Part shown: positions 15,818-25,499 of the stretch, piece by piece
Layout of the letters: each line of letters begins with the position of its first letter
Numbering within the stretch: the stretch's first letter is position 1
From: Streptomyces sp. VRA16 Mangrove soil
GTDB taxonomy: Bacteria; Actinomycetota; Actinomycetes; Streptomycetales; Streptomycetaceae
DNA length: 64,000 nt
Direction: 5' to 3'
Assembly: GCF_017377775.1 (NCBI RefSeq)
Contig: NZ_JAFVLN010000011.1
Location: forward strand, 1 to 64,000
Made by a program: the position numbers and the translations under genes
The notes under the pieces: model-generated
The model's database searches: none
What the model saw: only the letters and a program-made list of their open reading frames with translations
Told to the model about the DNA's origin: nothing

Positions 15818-16144
15818 ATGATTTTCATCGCCGTGAAGTTCACCGTCCGCCCCGAGCACACCGACTCCTGGCTGGAGAAGACCGCCGCGTTCACCGCCGC
15901 GACCCGCGCCGAGGAGGGCAATCTCTTCTTCGACTGGTCGCGCAGCGTCGAGGACCCGAACCAGTTCGTCCTCCTGGAAGGGTTCCGGGACGGTGACGCG
16001 GGCGCCGCGCACGTCGGCTCCGACCACTTCAAGGCGGGCCTCGCCGCCATGGCGCCGCTCATCGCCGCCACCCCCGAGATCATCAACGCCGACATCCCGA
16101 ACGAGGACTGGGGCCCGATGGGCGAACTCGCGCCGCAGAGCTGA
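15818..16144 (+). CDS. Antibiotic-biosynthesis-monooxygenase-domain protein (putative quinol monooxygenase)
   Basis: 108-residue dimeric alpha-beta barrel of the ABM type, as in YgiN. Visible are FIAVKFTVRPEHTDSWLEK, then EEGNLFFDWSRSVEDPNQFV, LLEGFRDGDAGAAHVGSDHF and a C-terminal helix. Such proteins need no cofactor and may oxidise quinols or act as accessory proteins. It follows the geranylgeranyl-reductase-family gene and precedes a strong terminator. The quinone-rich context favours a quinol substrate, but this is inference. Confidence 0.85.
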   Translation: MIFIAVKFTVRPEHTDSWLEKTAAFTAATRAEEGNLFFDWSRSVEDPNQFVLLEGFRDGDAGAAHVGSDHFKAGLAAMAPLIAATPEIINADIPNEDWGPMGELAPQS

Positions 16145-16166
16145 GCCGCCGGCCACCCGGGTACGA

Positions 16167-16206
16167 CGAAGGCCGCCTCACCCCGCTGGGGGAAAGGCGG
16201 CCTTCG
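16167..16206. terminator. Strong bidirectional terminator
   Basis: CGAAGGCCGCCT and AGGCGGCCTTCG make a perfect 12-bp stem, with an inner CCCC/GGGG extension in the loop. It separates the ABM-domain gene from the convergent NlpC/P60 gene and can end both transcripts. Confidence 0.85.
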
Positions 16207-16239
16207 CCATGTCGTGCAGAGCTCTCGGTCGTGCAGGAC

Positions 16240-17049
16240 TCAGAGGACGCGGACCGCGCCGCTGGCCGGGTAGCCGGACAGGTCCTGGATGACAACGCCC
16301 TTGGAGGGGTTGGCGGCGTCCAGGTACTGGCCGTTACCGATGTAGACGCCGACGTGGTACGCCGAGCCCGCACCGCCCCAGTACAGGATGTCGCCGACCT
16401 GGATGTTGGAGAGCGAGACCGCGGTGCCCTGGGTCGACTGCTCCTGCGAGGTGCGCGGGAGGTCGACACCGGCCTGCTTGAACGCGGCCTGGACGAGACC
16501 GGAGCAGTCCCACGAGTTGGGGCCCGTGCCGCCCATCACGTACGCGTCGCCGACCTGAGCCTTCAGGAAGCTGATGACAGAGGCGACAGAGCCGCTGGCG
16601 GGGGCGCTGGCGGTCTGCGTGGTGGCGGAGAGGGTGGTGCGCTCGCTGGAGCGGGAGGCGGCCTTCTCGGCGGCCTCACGCTCGGCCTTGGCCTTGGCGG
16701 CGGCCTCGGCCTTCTTCTTGGCCTCAGCCTTCTTCTCCGCCTCGGCCTGGTCCTTCTTGGCCTGGTCCGCGGCCTTGGCGAAGGCCTCGTCACGCTCCGC
16801 CTGGAGCTGGTAGTTGGCCGCGGCCTGCTGGGTGGCGTCAGCGGACTGGGCGACCTGCGTGGACAGATCGGCGGTGAGCGTGGGCAGTTCGATCGTCTGC
16901 GTCACGGGCTCGGCAGCGTTCGCCGCACCGGACGCACCAGCCACTGCCAGGGTGCTGAGGACGCCACCGGTAACTCCGGCGCGCAGGGCCATCTTCGAGG
17001 CGCTGCGACGGGGCTTCCGGTGGCTGGGTATGTGAGCGGTGTGGGACAT
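16240..17049 (-). CDS. Secreted NlpC/P60 peptidoglycan hydrolase
   Basis: 269 residues. The N-terminus (MSHTAHIPSHRKPRRSASKM) leads to a hydrophobic signal peptide ending near ASGAANA-AEP, so it is exported. A charged Ala/Lys/Glu coiled coil covers residues 60-135. The C-terminal NlpC/P60 domain (about 153-269) has catalytic Cys182 in NSWDCSGLVQ and His232 in SAYHVGVYIG, consistent with a D,L-endopeptidase cutting stem peptides. It is divergent from nuoA across a 684-bp gap. A Crp-like site lies 240 bp upstream. A role in growth or spore germination is plausible but not shown. Confidence 0.93.
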   Translation of the reverse strand: MSHTAHIPSHRKPRRSASKMALRAGVTGGVLSTLAVAGASGAANAAEPVTQTIELPTLTADLSTQVAQSADATQQAAANYQLQAERDEAFAKAADQAKKDQAEAEKKAEAKKKAEAAAKAKAEREAAEKAASRSSERTTLSATTQTASAPASGSVASVISFLKAQVGDAYVMGGTGPNSWDCSGLVQAAFKQAGVDLPRTSQEQSTQGTAVSLSNIQVGDILYWGGAGSAYHVGVYIGNGQYLDAANPSKGVVIQDLSGYPASGAVRVL

Positions 17050-17288
17050 GAGTACAACCGCTATCAGGGCTTCACGGTTCCCATCAAGAAACGTGTGGTG
17101 CGCCACAGTTGTGAAGACGGGACGCGAATCCCGCACCGGGCAGCCCTTATTGACGCCGTAACGGGCAATACGGACAGCCCTGATCAAGGCTGTGATCATG
17201 GGGTTTCGGTAAAACGCCCGAATTGCCCCGGGCCTACCACTCGTTGAGGCCGTTGGCCAAGCCCGGTTTCCGGGACGTTACATGACAC

Positions 17289-17302
17289 GTGACGCAGGTC
17301 AC
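17289..17302. promoter_or_regulatory. Crp-like operator upstream of the NlpC/P60 gene
   Basis: GTGACGCAGGTCAC fits the reported Streptomyces Crp pattern GTG-N6-GNCAC and is a 5-bp palindrome. It is 240 bp from the hydrolase start and 430 bp from nuoA. It also resembles a weaker TGTGA-N6-TCACA element. Confidence 0.4.
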
Positions 17303-17602
17303 ACCGAACCCCTAAGGGGGACCCCGACGTCCACTTCCGTCCACACCTCTCCCCCTGATGTGTGAACGGCGTCCACTATCAGCCACCGGTGTCCAGCGCC
17401 AATTTGCCTGCCGCGCCCACGTCTTGATACAGAGCCCACCTCTCTGACCAGCGGTAACCGGGCAAGTTGTCACCTCTGGTGATCACTCAGGTGCTTCGAG
17501 TGTGAAGATCACCGCTCATCCGACTTCATGATCCTTCGTCAGGTGGTGGAGATCACAAAGTAGTTGGCGCACCCCGTGTCGCAGATCACAGAGTGGCGGG
17601 CA

Positions 17603-17608
17603 TAGGAT
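17603..17608 (+). promoter_or_regulatory. -10 element of the nuo operon
   Basis: TAGGAT gives a start near 17615 and a leader of about 120 bases to nuoA. It is the best -10 match in the region and sits just before the Rex-type palindrome. Confidence 0.4.
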
Positions 17609-17625
17609 GCGGGGCAAGTTGGGCT

Positions 17626-17641
17626 TGTGACCTGCTTCACA
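17626..17641. promoter_or_regulatory. Rex-type redox operator of the nuo operon
   Basis: TGTGACCTGCTTCACA is a perfect TGTGA-N6-TCACA palindrome, the layout of Rex operators. It lies about 11-26 bases past the predicted start point, well placed for repression. Rex binds when NADH is low relative to NAD+ and is known to control nuo in Streptomyces coelicolor. The assignment here rests on motif and position only. Confidence 0.6.
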
Positions 17642-17733
17642 TGTAAGCGATCTTCGACCGTTTGCAGGAGGGGTGGGAGCGCGAGCCCTTGCAACCGCCA
17701 GCAGTCAGCGCCGACTGAGAGGAGCGAGGAGCG

Positions 17734-18093
17734 GTGAACGCGTATGCGCCCATCCTCGTACTGGGAGCCCTCGGGGCAGGCTTTGCGATCTTCTCCGTGG
17801 TCATGGCCACGCTTATCGGTCCAAAGCGGTACAACCGGGCCAAGCTCGAAGCGTACGAGTGCGGCATCGAGCCCACCCCCACGCCGGCCGGCGGCGGGCG
17901 CTTCCCCATCAAGTACTACCTGACGGCGATGCTCTTCATCGTCTTCGACATCGAGATCGTCTTCCTCTACCCCTGGGCCGTCACCTTCGACGCCCTCGGG
18001 GTATTCGGGCTCGTAGAGATGCTGCTCTTCGTGCTCACCGTCTTCGTCGCGTACGCGTACGTATGGCGGCGCGGCGGCCTGGAATGGGACTGA
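17734..18093 (+). CDS. nuoA: NADH-quinone oxidoreductase subunit A
   Basis: 119-residue membrane subunit of complex I with three spans ([59 protein letters not shown]). The conserved loop [13 protein letters not shown] is present, as is the acidic pair in [15 protein letters not shown] at 17734 has GGAG in front. It opens a 14-gene operon that runs to 33835 and is 34 bp before nuoB. It sits at the junction of membrane and peripheral arms. Confidence 0.97.
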   Translation: MNAYAPILVLGALGAGFAIFSVVMATLIGPKRYNRAKLEAYECGIEPTPTPAGGGRFPIKYYLTAMLFIVFDIEIVFLYPWAVTFDALGVFGLVEMLLFVLTVFVAYAYVWRRGGLEWD

Positions 18094-18127
18094 ACCCCGT
18101 ATAGGGGAGACCAGGAGCCACAGACCA

Positions 18128-18682
18128 ATGGGACTCGAAGAAAAGCTGCCGAGCGGATTCCTTCTGACCACCGTCGAGCAGGCCGCGGGCTGGGTGCGCA
18201 AGTCGTCCGTCTTTCCTGCCACGTTCGGGCTCGCGTGCTGCGCCATCGAGATGATGACGACGGGCGCGGGGCGCTACGACCTGGCGCGGTTCGGCATGGA
18301 GGTCTTCCGCGGATCGCCCCGCCAGGCGGACCTGATGATCGTGGCCGGGCGGGTGAGCCAGAAGATGGCGCCCGTCCTGCGCCAGGTCTACGACCAGATG
18401 CCCAACCCCAAGTGGGTCATCTCCATGGGCGTCTGCGCCTCGTCCGGCGGGATGTTCAACAACTACGCGATCGTGCAGGGCGTCGACCACATCGTCCCGG
18501 TCGACATCTATCTGCCCGGCTGCCCGCCCCGGCCCGAGATGCTGATGGACGCGATTCTCAAGCTCCATCAGAAGATCCAGTCCTCCAAGCTCGGCGTGAA
18601 CGCCGAGGAGGCGGCCCGTGAGGCGGAGGAAGCGGCGCTCAAGGCGCTCCCGACGATCGAGATGAAGGGGCTGCTGCGGTGA
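18128..18682 (+). CDS. nuoB: NADH-quinone oxidoreductase subunit B
   Basis: 184-residue peripheral subunit that holds cluster N2, the last iron-sulphur centre before quinone. Ligands are the adjacent Cys37-Cys38 in LACCAIEMM, the cysteine of [10 protein letters not shown] and that of [10 protein letters not shown]. The C-terminal tail is Glu/Ala-rich. A GGGGAGACCAGG ribosome region precedes ATG 18128. It overlaps nuoC by four bases. Order and motifs are standard. Confidence 0.97.
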   Translation: MGLEEKLPSGFLLTTVEQAAGWVRKSSVFPATFGLACCAIEMMTTGAGRYDLARFGMEVFRGSPRQADLMIVAGRVSQKMAPVLRQVYDQMPNPKWVISMGVCASSGGMFNNYAIVQGVDHIVPVDIYLPGCPPRPEMLMDAILKLHQKIQSSKLGVNAEEAAREAEEAALKALPTIEMKGLLR

Positions 18683-19419
18683 GTGACGCGCACAGCAACG
18701 GGGTGAACCCCGAGAAGGACCTCAGTTCCTCCAACCTGCCCGGGCAGCGAGGCGACGCCGGCGAGGAGATCCGCGTCCAGCGCGGCATGTTCGGCGCGAA
18801 CAACGGCGGCGACACCTCCGGCTACGGCGGCCTGGTCCGCTCCGTCCGGCTGCCCGGCGAGGCCACCCGCCCCTACGGCGGCTGGTTCGACGAGGTCGCC
18901 GACGAGCTGGAGGGCGCCCTGGAGGAACAGGGACTCGTCCCGGAGAACGCCATCGACAAGACGGTCGTCGACCGCGGCGAGCTCACCTTCCACATCGAGC
19001 GCGAGCACCTGGTACGCGTGGCGCAGACCCTGCGCGACGACCCGGCCCTGCGCTTCGAACTGTGCACGGGCGTCTCGGGGGTCCACTACCCCGGCGACAA
19101 GGGCCGCGAGCTCCATGCCGTCTACCACCTGCGGTCGATCACCCACAATCGCCTGATCCGCCTCGAGGTCTCCCTGCCCGAGTCGGACCCGCACGTCCCG
19201 TCCCTGGTCCCCGTGTATCCCACGAACGACTGGCACGAGCGCGAGACCTACGACTTCTTCGGCATCGTCTTCGACGGCCACCCCGCGCTGACGCGGATCA
19301 TGATGCCGGACGACTGGCAGGGCTTCCCGCAGCGCAAGGACTACCCCCTCGGCGGCATCCCCGTCGAGTACAAGGGCGCCCAGATCCCGGCTCCGGACCA
19401 GCGGAGGTCGTACAGCTGA
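18679..19419 (+). CDS. nuoC: NADH-quinone oxidoreductase subunit C
   Basis: 246-residue 30-kDa peripheral subunit, separate from NuoD as in most actinobacteria. The family signature is in [20 protein letters not shown], followed by [20 protein letters not shown] and [12 protein letters not shown]. The first 85 residues are a low-complexity extension ([20 protein letters not shown]) typical of Streptomyces. GTG start overlaps nuoB; the stop shares one base with the nuoD start. Confidence 0.96.
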   Translation: MSDAHSNGVNPEKDLSSSNLPGQRGDAGEEIRVQRGMFGANNGGDTSGYGGLVRSVRLPGEATRPYGGWFDEVADELEGALEEQGLVPENAIDKTVVDRGELTFHIEREHLVRVAQTLRDDPALRFELCTGVSGVHYPGDKGRELHAVYHLRSITHNRLIRLEVSLPESDPHVPSLVPVYPTNDWHERETYDFFGIVFDGHPALTRIMMPDDWQGFPQRKDYPLGGIPVEYKGAQIPAPDQRRSYS

Positions 19420-20753
19420 TGTCCACTCCTTCTTCTGCTCCCTCCGCTTCGCCGCGCGAGACCACCGAGGGAACCGTCTACACGGTCACCGGTGGCGACT
19501 GGGACGAGATCGTCCAGTCCGCGGCCAAGTCCGACGACGAGCGCATCATCGTCAACATGGGCCCCCAGCACCCGTCCACACACGGCGTGCTGCGCCTGAT
19601 CCTGGAGATCGACGGCGAGACGGTCACCGAGGCCCGCTGCGGCATCGGCTACCTCCACACCGGCATCGAGAAGAACCTCGAATACCGCACGTGGACACAG
19701 GGCACCACGTTCGTGACGCGCATGGACTATCTGACGCCGTTCTACAACGAGACGGCCTACTGCCTCGCCGTCGAGAAGCTCCTCGGCATCGAGAACGACA
19801 TCCCGGACCGCGCGAGCATCATCCGCGTGCTCCTCATGGAACTGAACCGGATGTCCTCGCACCTGGTCGCCATCGCCACCGGCGGCATGGAGCTCGGCGC
19901 GACCACGATCATGATCTACGGCTTTCGTGATCGTGAACTCATTCTCGACATCTACGAGTTGATCACCGGCCTGCGGATGAACCACGCGTACATCCGGCCC
20001 GGCGGCCTCGCCCAGGACCTGCCGCCCGGCGCGGTGGACCAGCTGCGCGAGTTCGTGAAGAAGATGAAGAAGAACCTCCCCGAGTACGACAAGCTCGCCA
20101 CGGGGAACCCCATCTTCAAGGCCCGTATGCAGGACGTCGGTTACCTCGACCTGGCCGGCTGCATGGCCCTCGGCGCCACCGGCCCGATCCTGCGCTCCGC
20201 CGGCCTGCCGCACGACCTGCGCAAGACGCAGCCGTACTGCGGCTACGAGACGTACGACTTCGAGATCCCGACCGCCGACACCTGCGACTCCTACGGGCGC
20301 TTCCTGATCCGCCTGGAAGAGATGCGCCAGTCGCTGCACATCGTCGAGCAGTGCCTGGACCGGCTCGCCCCGGGCCCCGTCATGGTCGGCGACAAGAAGA
20401 TCGCCTGGCCCGCCCAACTGGCCCTGGGCCCGGACGGACTCGGCAACTCGCTCGACCACATCAAGAACATCATGGGCACCTCCATGGAGGCCCTCATCCA
20501 CCACTTCAAACTGGTGACCGAGGGCTTCCGCGTCCCGCCGGGACAGGCGTACGCCGCCGTGGAGTCGCCCAAGGGCGAGCTGGGTGTGCACGCCGTGTCC
20601 GACGGCGGCACCCGCCCGTTCCGGGTCCACTTCCGCGACCCGTCCTTCACCAACCTGCAGGCGATGGCCGCGATGTGCGAGGGCGGCCAGGTCGCCGACG
20701 TCATCGTCGCCGTCGCATCCATCGACCCCGTGATGGGAGGCGTCGACCGGTGA
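19419..20753 (+). CDS. nuoD: NADH-quinone oxidoreductase subunit D
   Basis: 444-residue 49-kDa subunit that forms the quinone-binding chamber with NuoB. The quinone-site block [20 protein letters not shown] is intact, including the His pair, as are [19 protein letters not shown] and the C-terminal MGGVDR. ATG at 19419 shares a base with the nuoC stop (TGATG). The substrate here should be menaquinone, given the mqn genes in the window. Confidence 0.97.
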   Translation: MSTPSSAPSASPRETTEGTVYTVTGGDWDEIVQSAAKSDDERIIVNMGPQHPSTHGVLRLILEIDGETVTEARCGIGYLHTGIEKNLEYRTWTQGTTFVTRMDYLTPFYNETAYCLAVEKLLGIENDIPDRASIIRVLLMELNRMSSHLVAIATGGMELGATTIMIYGFRDRELILDIYELITGLRMNHAYIRPGGLAQDLPPGAVDQLREFVKKMKKNLPEYDKLATGNPIFKARMQDVGYLDLAGCMALGATGPILRSAGLPHDLRKTQPYCGYETYDFEIPTADTCDSYGRFLIRLEEMRQSLHIVEQCLDRLAPGPVMVGDKKIAWPAQLALGPDGLGNSLDHIKNIMGTSMEALIHHFKLVTEGFRVPPGQAYAAVESPKGELGVHAVSDGGTRPFRVHFRDPSFTNLQAMAAMCEGGQVADVIVAVASIDPVMGGVDR

Positions 20754-21637
20754 CCACCAGTTCCACAGGTGCTTCTAGCTCCACACAGCCTTCGGGGCAG
20801 GGCGTCAGCCTGGGCATGCCCGAGCTGCCCGCCCCCGGCTACCCGGACGACGTCCGAGCCCGCCTGGAGGCGGACGCGCGGGAGGTCATCTCCCGCTATC
20901 CCGAATCCCGTTCGGCACTTCTGCCGCTGCTTCACCTCGTGCAGTCGGAGGAGGGGCACGTCACGCGGACCGGCATGCAGTTCTGCGCGGACGTGCTGGG
21001 CCTGACCACGGCGGAGGTCACGGCCGTCGCGACCTTCTACACGATGTACCGCCGCAGGCCCAGCGGTGACTACCAGGTCGGCGTCTGCACGAACACGCTG
21101 TGCGCGGTGATGGGCGGCGACGCCATCTTCGAGTCGCTCCAGGAGCACCTCGGCGTCGGCAACAACGGGACGACCGACGACGGCAAGATCACGCTGGAGC
21201 ACATCGAGTGCAACGCCGCTTGTGATTTCGCTCCCGTAGTGATGGTCAACTGGGAGTTCTTCGACAACCAGACGCCCGAATCGGCCAAGCGTCTCGTCGA
21301 CGACCTGCGCGCGGGAGCGCAGGTGTCACCCACGCGTGGCGCCCCGCTGTGCACCTTCAAGGAGACAGCGCGCATCCTGGCGGGCTTCCCCGACGAGCGC
21401 GAGGGCGCCGTCGAGGCGAGCGGGGGAGCGGGACCGGCCTCCCTGATCGGGCTCCGCCTGGCCAAGGGCGAGACGCCGCCCGCGCGCGTGGTCCACCCGC
21501 GGGCCGCGGTCCGCGACGGCGAGGCGCCGCACGACCCGTCACCCACCGAGCACTTGAGTTCTCACGACGCGCCGCAGGACACATCGGCCTCCGACCCCGA
21601 GCACCCAGCGGGTCCGACCGCCGAGGAGGGGGAGTGA
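20750..21637 (+). CDS. nuoE: NADH-quinone oxidoreductase subunit E
   Basis: 295-residue 24-kDa subunit with a thioredoxin-like [2Fe-2S] domain. Ligands are Cys113 and Cys118 ([12 protein letters not shown]) and Cys154 and Cys158 (CNAACDFAP). After about residue 210 there is a C-terminal extension of some 85 residues rich in Ala, Pro, Glu and Ser with no fold visible; most bacterial NuoE proteins end earlier. GTG start overlaps nuoD by four bases; the stop shares a base with nuoF. Confidence 0.95.
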   Translation: MTTSSTGASSSTQPSGQGVSLGMPELPAPGYPDDVRARLEADAREVISRYPESRSALLPLLHLVQSEEGHVTRTGMQFCADVLGLTTAEVTAVATFYTMYRRRPSGDYQVGVCTNTLCAVMGGDAIFESLQEHLGVGNNGTTDDGKITLEHIECNAACDFAPVVMVNWEFFDNQTPESAKRLVDDLRAGAQVSPTRGAPLCTFKETARILAGFPDEREGAVEASGGAGPASLIGLRLAKGETPPARVVHPRAAVRDGEAPHDPSPTEHLSSHDAPQDTSASDPEHPAGPTAEEGE

Positions 21638-23004
21638 TGACCTTGGCCGCCGAAGTCAGCGACAACGACACCAGCCCGGAGAAGCTGCTCGCTCCGGTCC
21701 TGTCAGCCTTCTGGGACGAGGACAAGTCCTGGTCTTTGGATGTGTACCGCCGGCACGAGGGGTACGAGGGACTGCGCAAGGCCCTCGCCATGTCGCCGGA
21801 CGATCTCATCGCCTATGTGAAGGACTCGGGCCTCCGCGGGCGTGGTGGCGCCGGATTCCCCACCGGGATGAAGTGGCAGTTCATCCCGCAGGGAGACGGC
21901 AAGCCTCACTATCTTGTTGTCAACGCCGACGAGTCGGAGCCGGGGACCTGCAAGGACATCCCGCTCCTGTTCGCCAATCCGCATAGCCTCATCGAGGGCA
22001 TTGTGATCGCGTGTTACGCGATCCGTTCGGAGCATGCGTTCATCTATCTGCGCGGTGAAGTGGTCCCCGTACTGCGGCGGTTGCACGAGGCCGTGCGCGA
22101 GGCCTACGCCGCGGGGTATCTCGGGCAGAACATCCTGGGCTCCGGTCTCAACCTTGAACTCACCGTGCACGCCGGCGCAGGCGCGTACATCTGTGGTGAG
22201 GAGACCGCGCTCCTGGACTCGCTCGAAGGCCGCCGTGGTCAGCCGCGACTCCGTCCCCCTTTCCCTGCCGTCGCCGGCCTCTACGCGTGCCCCACTGTGG
22301 TGAACAACGTCGAGTCCATCGCGTCGGTTCCCGCGATCGTGAATCGCGGGAAGGAATGGTTCAAGTCGATGGGCAGCGAGAAGTCCCCGGGCTTCACGCT
22401 GTACTCGCTCAGCGGCCACGTCGCCTCGCCGGGCCAGTACGAGGCCCCGCTCGGCATCACCCTGCGCCAGCTCCTCGACATGAGCGGCGGGATGCGGCCG
22501 GGCCACCGCCTCAAGTTCTGGACGCCGGGCGGCAGTTCGACGCCGATGTTCACCGACGAGCACCTCGACGTCCCGCTGGACTACGAGGGCGTCGGCGCCG
22601 CCGGCTCGATGCTCGGCACCAAGGCCCTGCAGTGCTTCGACGAGACCACCTGCGTCGTACGCGCCGTCACGCGGTGGACCGAGTTCTACGCCCACGAGTC
22701 CTGCGGCAAGTGCACGCCGTGCCGCGAAGGCACGTACTGGCTCGTGCAGTTGCTCCGTGACATCGAGGCCGGCAAGGGCTCGATGGACGACCTCGACAAG
22801 CTCAACGACATCGCCGACAACATCAACGGCAAGTCGTTCTGCGCCCTCGGTGACGGCGCCGCCTCGCCGATCTTCTCCTCGCTCAAGTACTTCCGCGACG
22901 AGTACGAGCAGCACATCACGGGCAAGGGCTGCCCCTTCGACCCGGCCCGCTCGACTCTCTGGGCCGACCGGACCGACCAGCACCGCACGGAGGTGAACGC
23001 ATGA
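21637..23004 (+). CDS. nuoF: NADH-quinone oxidoreductase subunit F
   Basis: 455-residue 51-kDa subunit that binds FMN and NADH, the electron entry point. The NADH/FMN site is [19 protein letters not shown]. Cluster N3 uses Cys356, Cys359 and Cys362 ([11 protein letters not shown]) and Cys402. ATG 21637 shares a base with the nuoE stop; an in-frame GTG one codon earlier is possible. All key residues are present. Confidence 0.97.
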   Translation: MTLAAEVSDNDTSPEKLLAPVLSAFWDEDKSWSLDVYRRHEGYEGLRKALAMSPDDLIAYVKDSGLRGRGGAGFPTGMKWQFIPQGDGKPHYLVVNADESEPGTCKDIPLLFANPHSLIEGIVIACYAIRSEHAFIYLRGEVVPVLRRLHEAVREAYAAGYLGQNILGSGLNLELTVHAGAGAYICGEETALLDSLEGRRGQPRLRPPFPAVAGLYACPTVVNNVESIASVPAIVNRGKEWFKSMGSEKSPGFTLYSLSGHVASPGQYEAPLGITLRQLLDMSGGMRPGHRLKFWTPGGSSTPMFTDEHLDVPLDYEGVGAAGSMLGTKALQCFDETTCVVRAVTRWTEFYAHESCGKCTPCREGTYWLVQLLRDIEAGKGSMDDLDKLNDIADNINGKSFCALGDGAASPIFSSLKYFRDEYEQHITGKGCPFDPARSTLWADRTDQHRTEVNA

Positions 23005-25499
23005 CTGTGACCACCAGCGCTCCCTCCGGGGGCGGCGAGGCGGCGGTTCCGCCGGAAGACCTCGTGTCGCTCACCATCGACGGCATCGAGATCAGCGTCC
23101 CCAAGGGAACCCTGGTCATCCGCGCCGCCGAGATGCTCGGCATCGAGATCCCGCGCTTCTGCGACCACCCGCTGCTCGACCCGGCCGGTGCCTGCCGCCA
23201 GTGCATCGTGGAGGTGGAGGGCCAGCGCAAGCCGATGGCGTCCTGCACCATCACCTGCACCGACGGCATGGTCGTCAAGAGCCAGCTCTCCTCCCCGGTC
23301 GCCGAGAAGGCGCAGAAGGGGGTCATGGAGCTGCTGCTCATCAACCACCCCCTCGACTGCCCGGTCTGCGACAAGGGCGGCGAGTGCCCGTTGCAGAACC
23401 AGGCCATGTCGCACGGCCAGGCCGACTCCCGCTTCGAGGGCAGGAAGCGGACGTACGAGAAGCCGGTCCCGATCTCCACGCAGGTGCTGCTCGACCGCGA
23501 GCGATGCGTGCTGTGCGCCCGCTGCACCCGGTTCTCCAACCAGGTCGCGGGCGACCCGATGATCGAGCTCATCGAGCGGGGCGCCCTTCAGCAGGTCGGC
23601 ACCGGCGAGGGCGACCCGTTCGAGTCGTACTTCTCCGGAAACACCATCCAGATCTGCCCGGTGGGCGCGCTGACCTCGGCGGCGTATCGCTTCCGCTCGC
23701 GGCCCTTCGACCTCGTGTCGTCGCCGAGCGTGTGCGAGCACTGCGCCGGCGGCTGCGCGACCCGCACCGACCACCGGCGCGGCAAGGTCATGCGCCGCCT
23801 CGCGGCCAACGACCCCGAGGTCAATGAGGAGTGGATCTGCGACAAGGGCCGCTTCGGCTTCCGGTACGCGCAGAAGCCCGATCGGTTGACGAACCCCTTG
23901 GTGCGCGACGCCGAGACCGGTGAACTGCGGGCCGCATCCTGGCCGGAGGCGCTGGAGGCTGCCGCCCGTGGGCTGCTCGCCGCGCGCGGCCGGACCGGGG
24001 TTCTCACCGGTGGCCGGTTGACCGTCGAGGACTCCTACGCGTACAGCAAGTTCGCGCGCGTGGCCCTCGACACGAACGACATCGACTTCCGCGCGCGCGT
24101 GCACAGCAGCGAGGAGGCCGACTTCCTGGCGGCTCGTGTCGCAGGCCGCGGCCGTGACCTGGACGGCAGCGGCGTCACGTACACGAAGCTGGAGCAGGCC
24201 CCGGCCGTGCTCCTGGTCGGCTTCGAGTCGGAGGAGGAGGCGCCCGGCGTCTTCCTCAAGCTCCGCAAGGCCTGGCGCAAGCACGGCCAGAAGGTGTTCT
24301 CGCTGGCCACGCACGCGACGCGCGGCCTGGAGAAGGCCGGCGGCACGCTGCTGCCCGCCGCGCCCGGCACCGAGACCGAGTGGCTGGACGCGCTGTCGTC
24401 CGGCGTCGGCCTGGAGACCGGGGGATCCGCGGCCGCGGAGGCGCTGCGCACCGAAGGCGCCGTGATCGTCGTCGGCGAGCGGCTCGCGGCCGTCGCGGGC
24501 GGACTCACCGCCGCGGTCCGGGCGGCCTCCGCGACCGGCGCCGAGCTGGTATGGATCCCGCGCCGGGCCGGTGAGCGCGGCGCCGTCGAGGCGGGCGCGC
24601 TGCCGTCGCTGCTGCCGGGCGGCCGTCCGGCGACCGACCCGCGCGCGCGTGAGGAGGTCGCCGCCACCTGGGGTGTGGCCGAACTGCCGCACCGCTACGG
24701 GCGCGACACCGGCGAGATGGTCGAGGCCGCCGCCCGGGGCGAGCTCCAGGCGCTGCTCGTGGCGGGCGTCGAGGTCGCCGACCTGCCCAGCCCGGCCCGC
24801 GCGCGTGAAGCTCTTCACGAGATCCGGTTCCTGGTCTCCCTGGAGCAGCGGCCGAGCGAGATCACCGAGCACGCCGACGTCGTCCTCCCGGTGGCCGCGG
24901 TCGCCGAGAAGGCGGGCACGTTCCTCAACTGGGAGGGCCGGGCCCGGATGTTCGAGGCCGCGCTCAAGCCCGACCAGATGACGCGCCGCGTCGCCCCGAC
25001 GGACGCGCGCGTGCTGCAGATGCTGGCCGACGCCATGGACGTACACCTGGGGCTGCCGGATCTGCGCACCGTACGCGGTGAGTTGGACCGGCTCGGCAAC
25101 TGGGACGGACCGCACGCCACCGAACCGCTGGAGACCGGGGTCGTCCTGCCGCGGCCCGCTTCCGGGGAAGCGGTGCTCGCCGGACACCGGCTGCTGCTCG
25201 ACCAGGGCCGCCTCCAGGACGGCGACGAGGCACTGGCCGGGACGCGGCACGCCGCCCACGCGCGCGTGTCCGCCGCCACGGCCGCCGAGGCGGGCGTGAA
25301 GGACGGCGACGTGCTGGCGGTCGACGGGCCCGCCGGAAGCGTGCGGTTCCCGCTGCGGATCACGGAGATGCCCGACCGGGTCGTGTGGCTGCCGCTCAAC
25401 TCCCACGGCGGCGGCGTCGCTTCGGACACCGGTGCCGTCCCCGGCGACCTGGTGAAGATCGGCCCGGCCGTTGCCGAGGCCCCGGAGGTGCAGTCATGA
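23001..25499 (+). CDS. nuoG: NADH-quinone oxidoreductase subunit G
   Basis: 832-residue 75-kDa iron-sulphur subunit. The N-terminal ferredoxin domain has [21 protein letters not shown] His/Cys cluster region follows with [13 protein letters not shown], then the two-cluster block [17 protein letters not shown] with [10 protein letters not shown] molybdopterin-oxidoreductase-like domain ([17 protein letters not shown] onward) fills the rest, with a C-terminal MopB-binding barrel near 750-820. It overlaps nuoF and nuoH by four bases each. Confidence 0.96.
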   Translation: MTVTTSAPSGGGEAAVPPEDLVSLTIDGIEISVPKGTLVIRAAEMLGIEIPRFCDHPLLDPAGACRQCIVEVEGQRKPMASCTITCTDGMVVKSQLSSPVAEKAQKGVMELLLINHPLDCPVCDKGGECPLQNQAMSHGQADSRFEGRKRTYEKPVPISTQVLLDRERCVLCARCTRFSNQVAGDPMIELIERGALQQVGTGEGDPFESYFSGNTIQICPVGALTSAAYRFRSRPFDLVSSPSVCEHCAGGCATRTDHRRGKVMRRLAANDPEVNEEWICDKGRFGFRYAQKPDRLTNPLVRDAETGELRAASWPEALEAAARGLLAARGRTGVLTGGRLTVEDSYAYSKFARVALDTNDIDFRARVHSSEEADFLAARVAGRGRDLDGSGVTYTKLEQAPAVLLVGFESEEEAPGVFLKLRKAWRKHGQKVFSLATHATRGLEKAGGTLLPAAPGTETEWLDALSSGVGLETGGSAAAEALRTEGAVIVVGERLAAVAGGLTAAVRAASATGAELVWIPRRAGERGAVEAGALPSLLPGGRPATDPRAREEVAATWGVAELPHRYGRDTGEMVEAAARGELQALLVAGVEVADLPSPARAREALHEIRFLVSLEQRPSEITEHADVVLPVAAVAEKAGTFLNWEGRARMFEAALKPDQMTRRVAPTDARVLQMLADAMDVHLGLPDLRTVRGELDRLGNWDGPHATEPLETGVVLPRPASGEAVLAGHRLLLDQGRLQDGDEALAGTRHAAHARVSAATAAEAGVKDGDVLAVDGPAGSVRFPLRITEMPDRVVWLPLNSHGGGVASDTGAVPGDLVKIGPAVAEAPEVQS

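Larger units (their letters stand above)
17050..17733. other. 684-bp divergent control region, no gene seen
   Basis: No supported reading frame. It contains a Crp-like site (17289-17302) and a CCCC-TAA-GGGG hairpin (17309-17319). TGATCA occurs twice (17181 and 17193). A cluster of GATCAC words occurs between 17479 and 17592, including the palindrome GTGATCAC and two related copies of AGATCACA-n-AGT starting near 17550 and 17583. The nuoA promoter and Rex-type operator are at the right end. I looked for a c-di-AMP (ydaO) riboswitch before the hydrolase and did not find its conserved blocks. Confidence 0.6.

Noticed and set aside
17361-17377. TGTGAAC followed by GTCCACT as a Rex site
   Set aside because: Right half has two mismatches and the spacing is off by one; the perfect palindrome at 17626-17641 is better placed.
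17050-17560. c-di-AMP (ydaO) riboswitch before the NlpC/P60 gene
   Set aside because: Such hydrolases often carry one in Streptomyces, but I could not find the conserved GGGGGAACC, GGGTGAAT or GAACCCG-type blocks on the minus strand.
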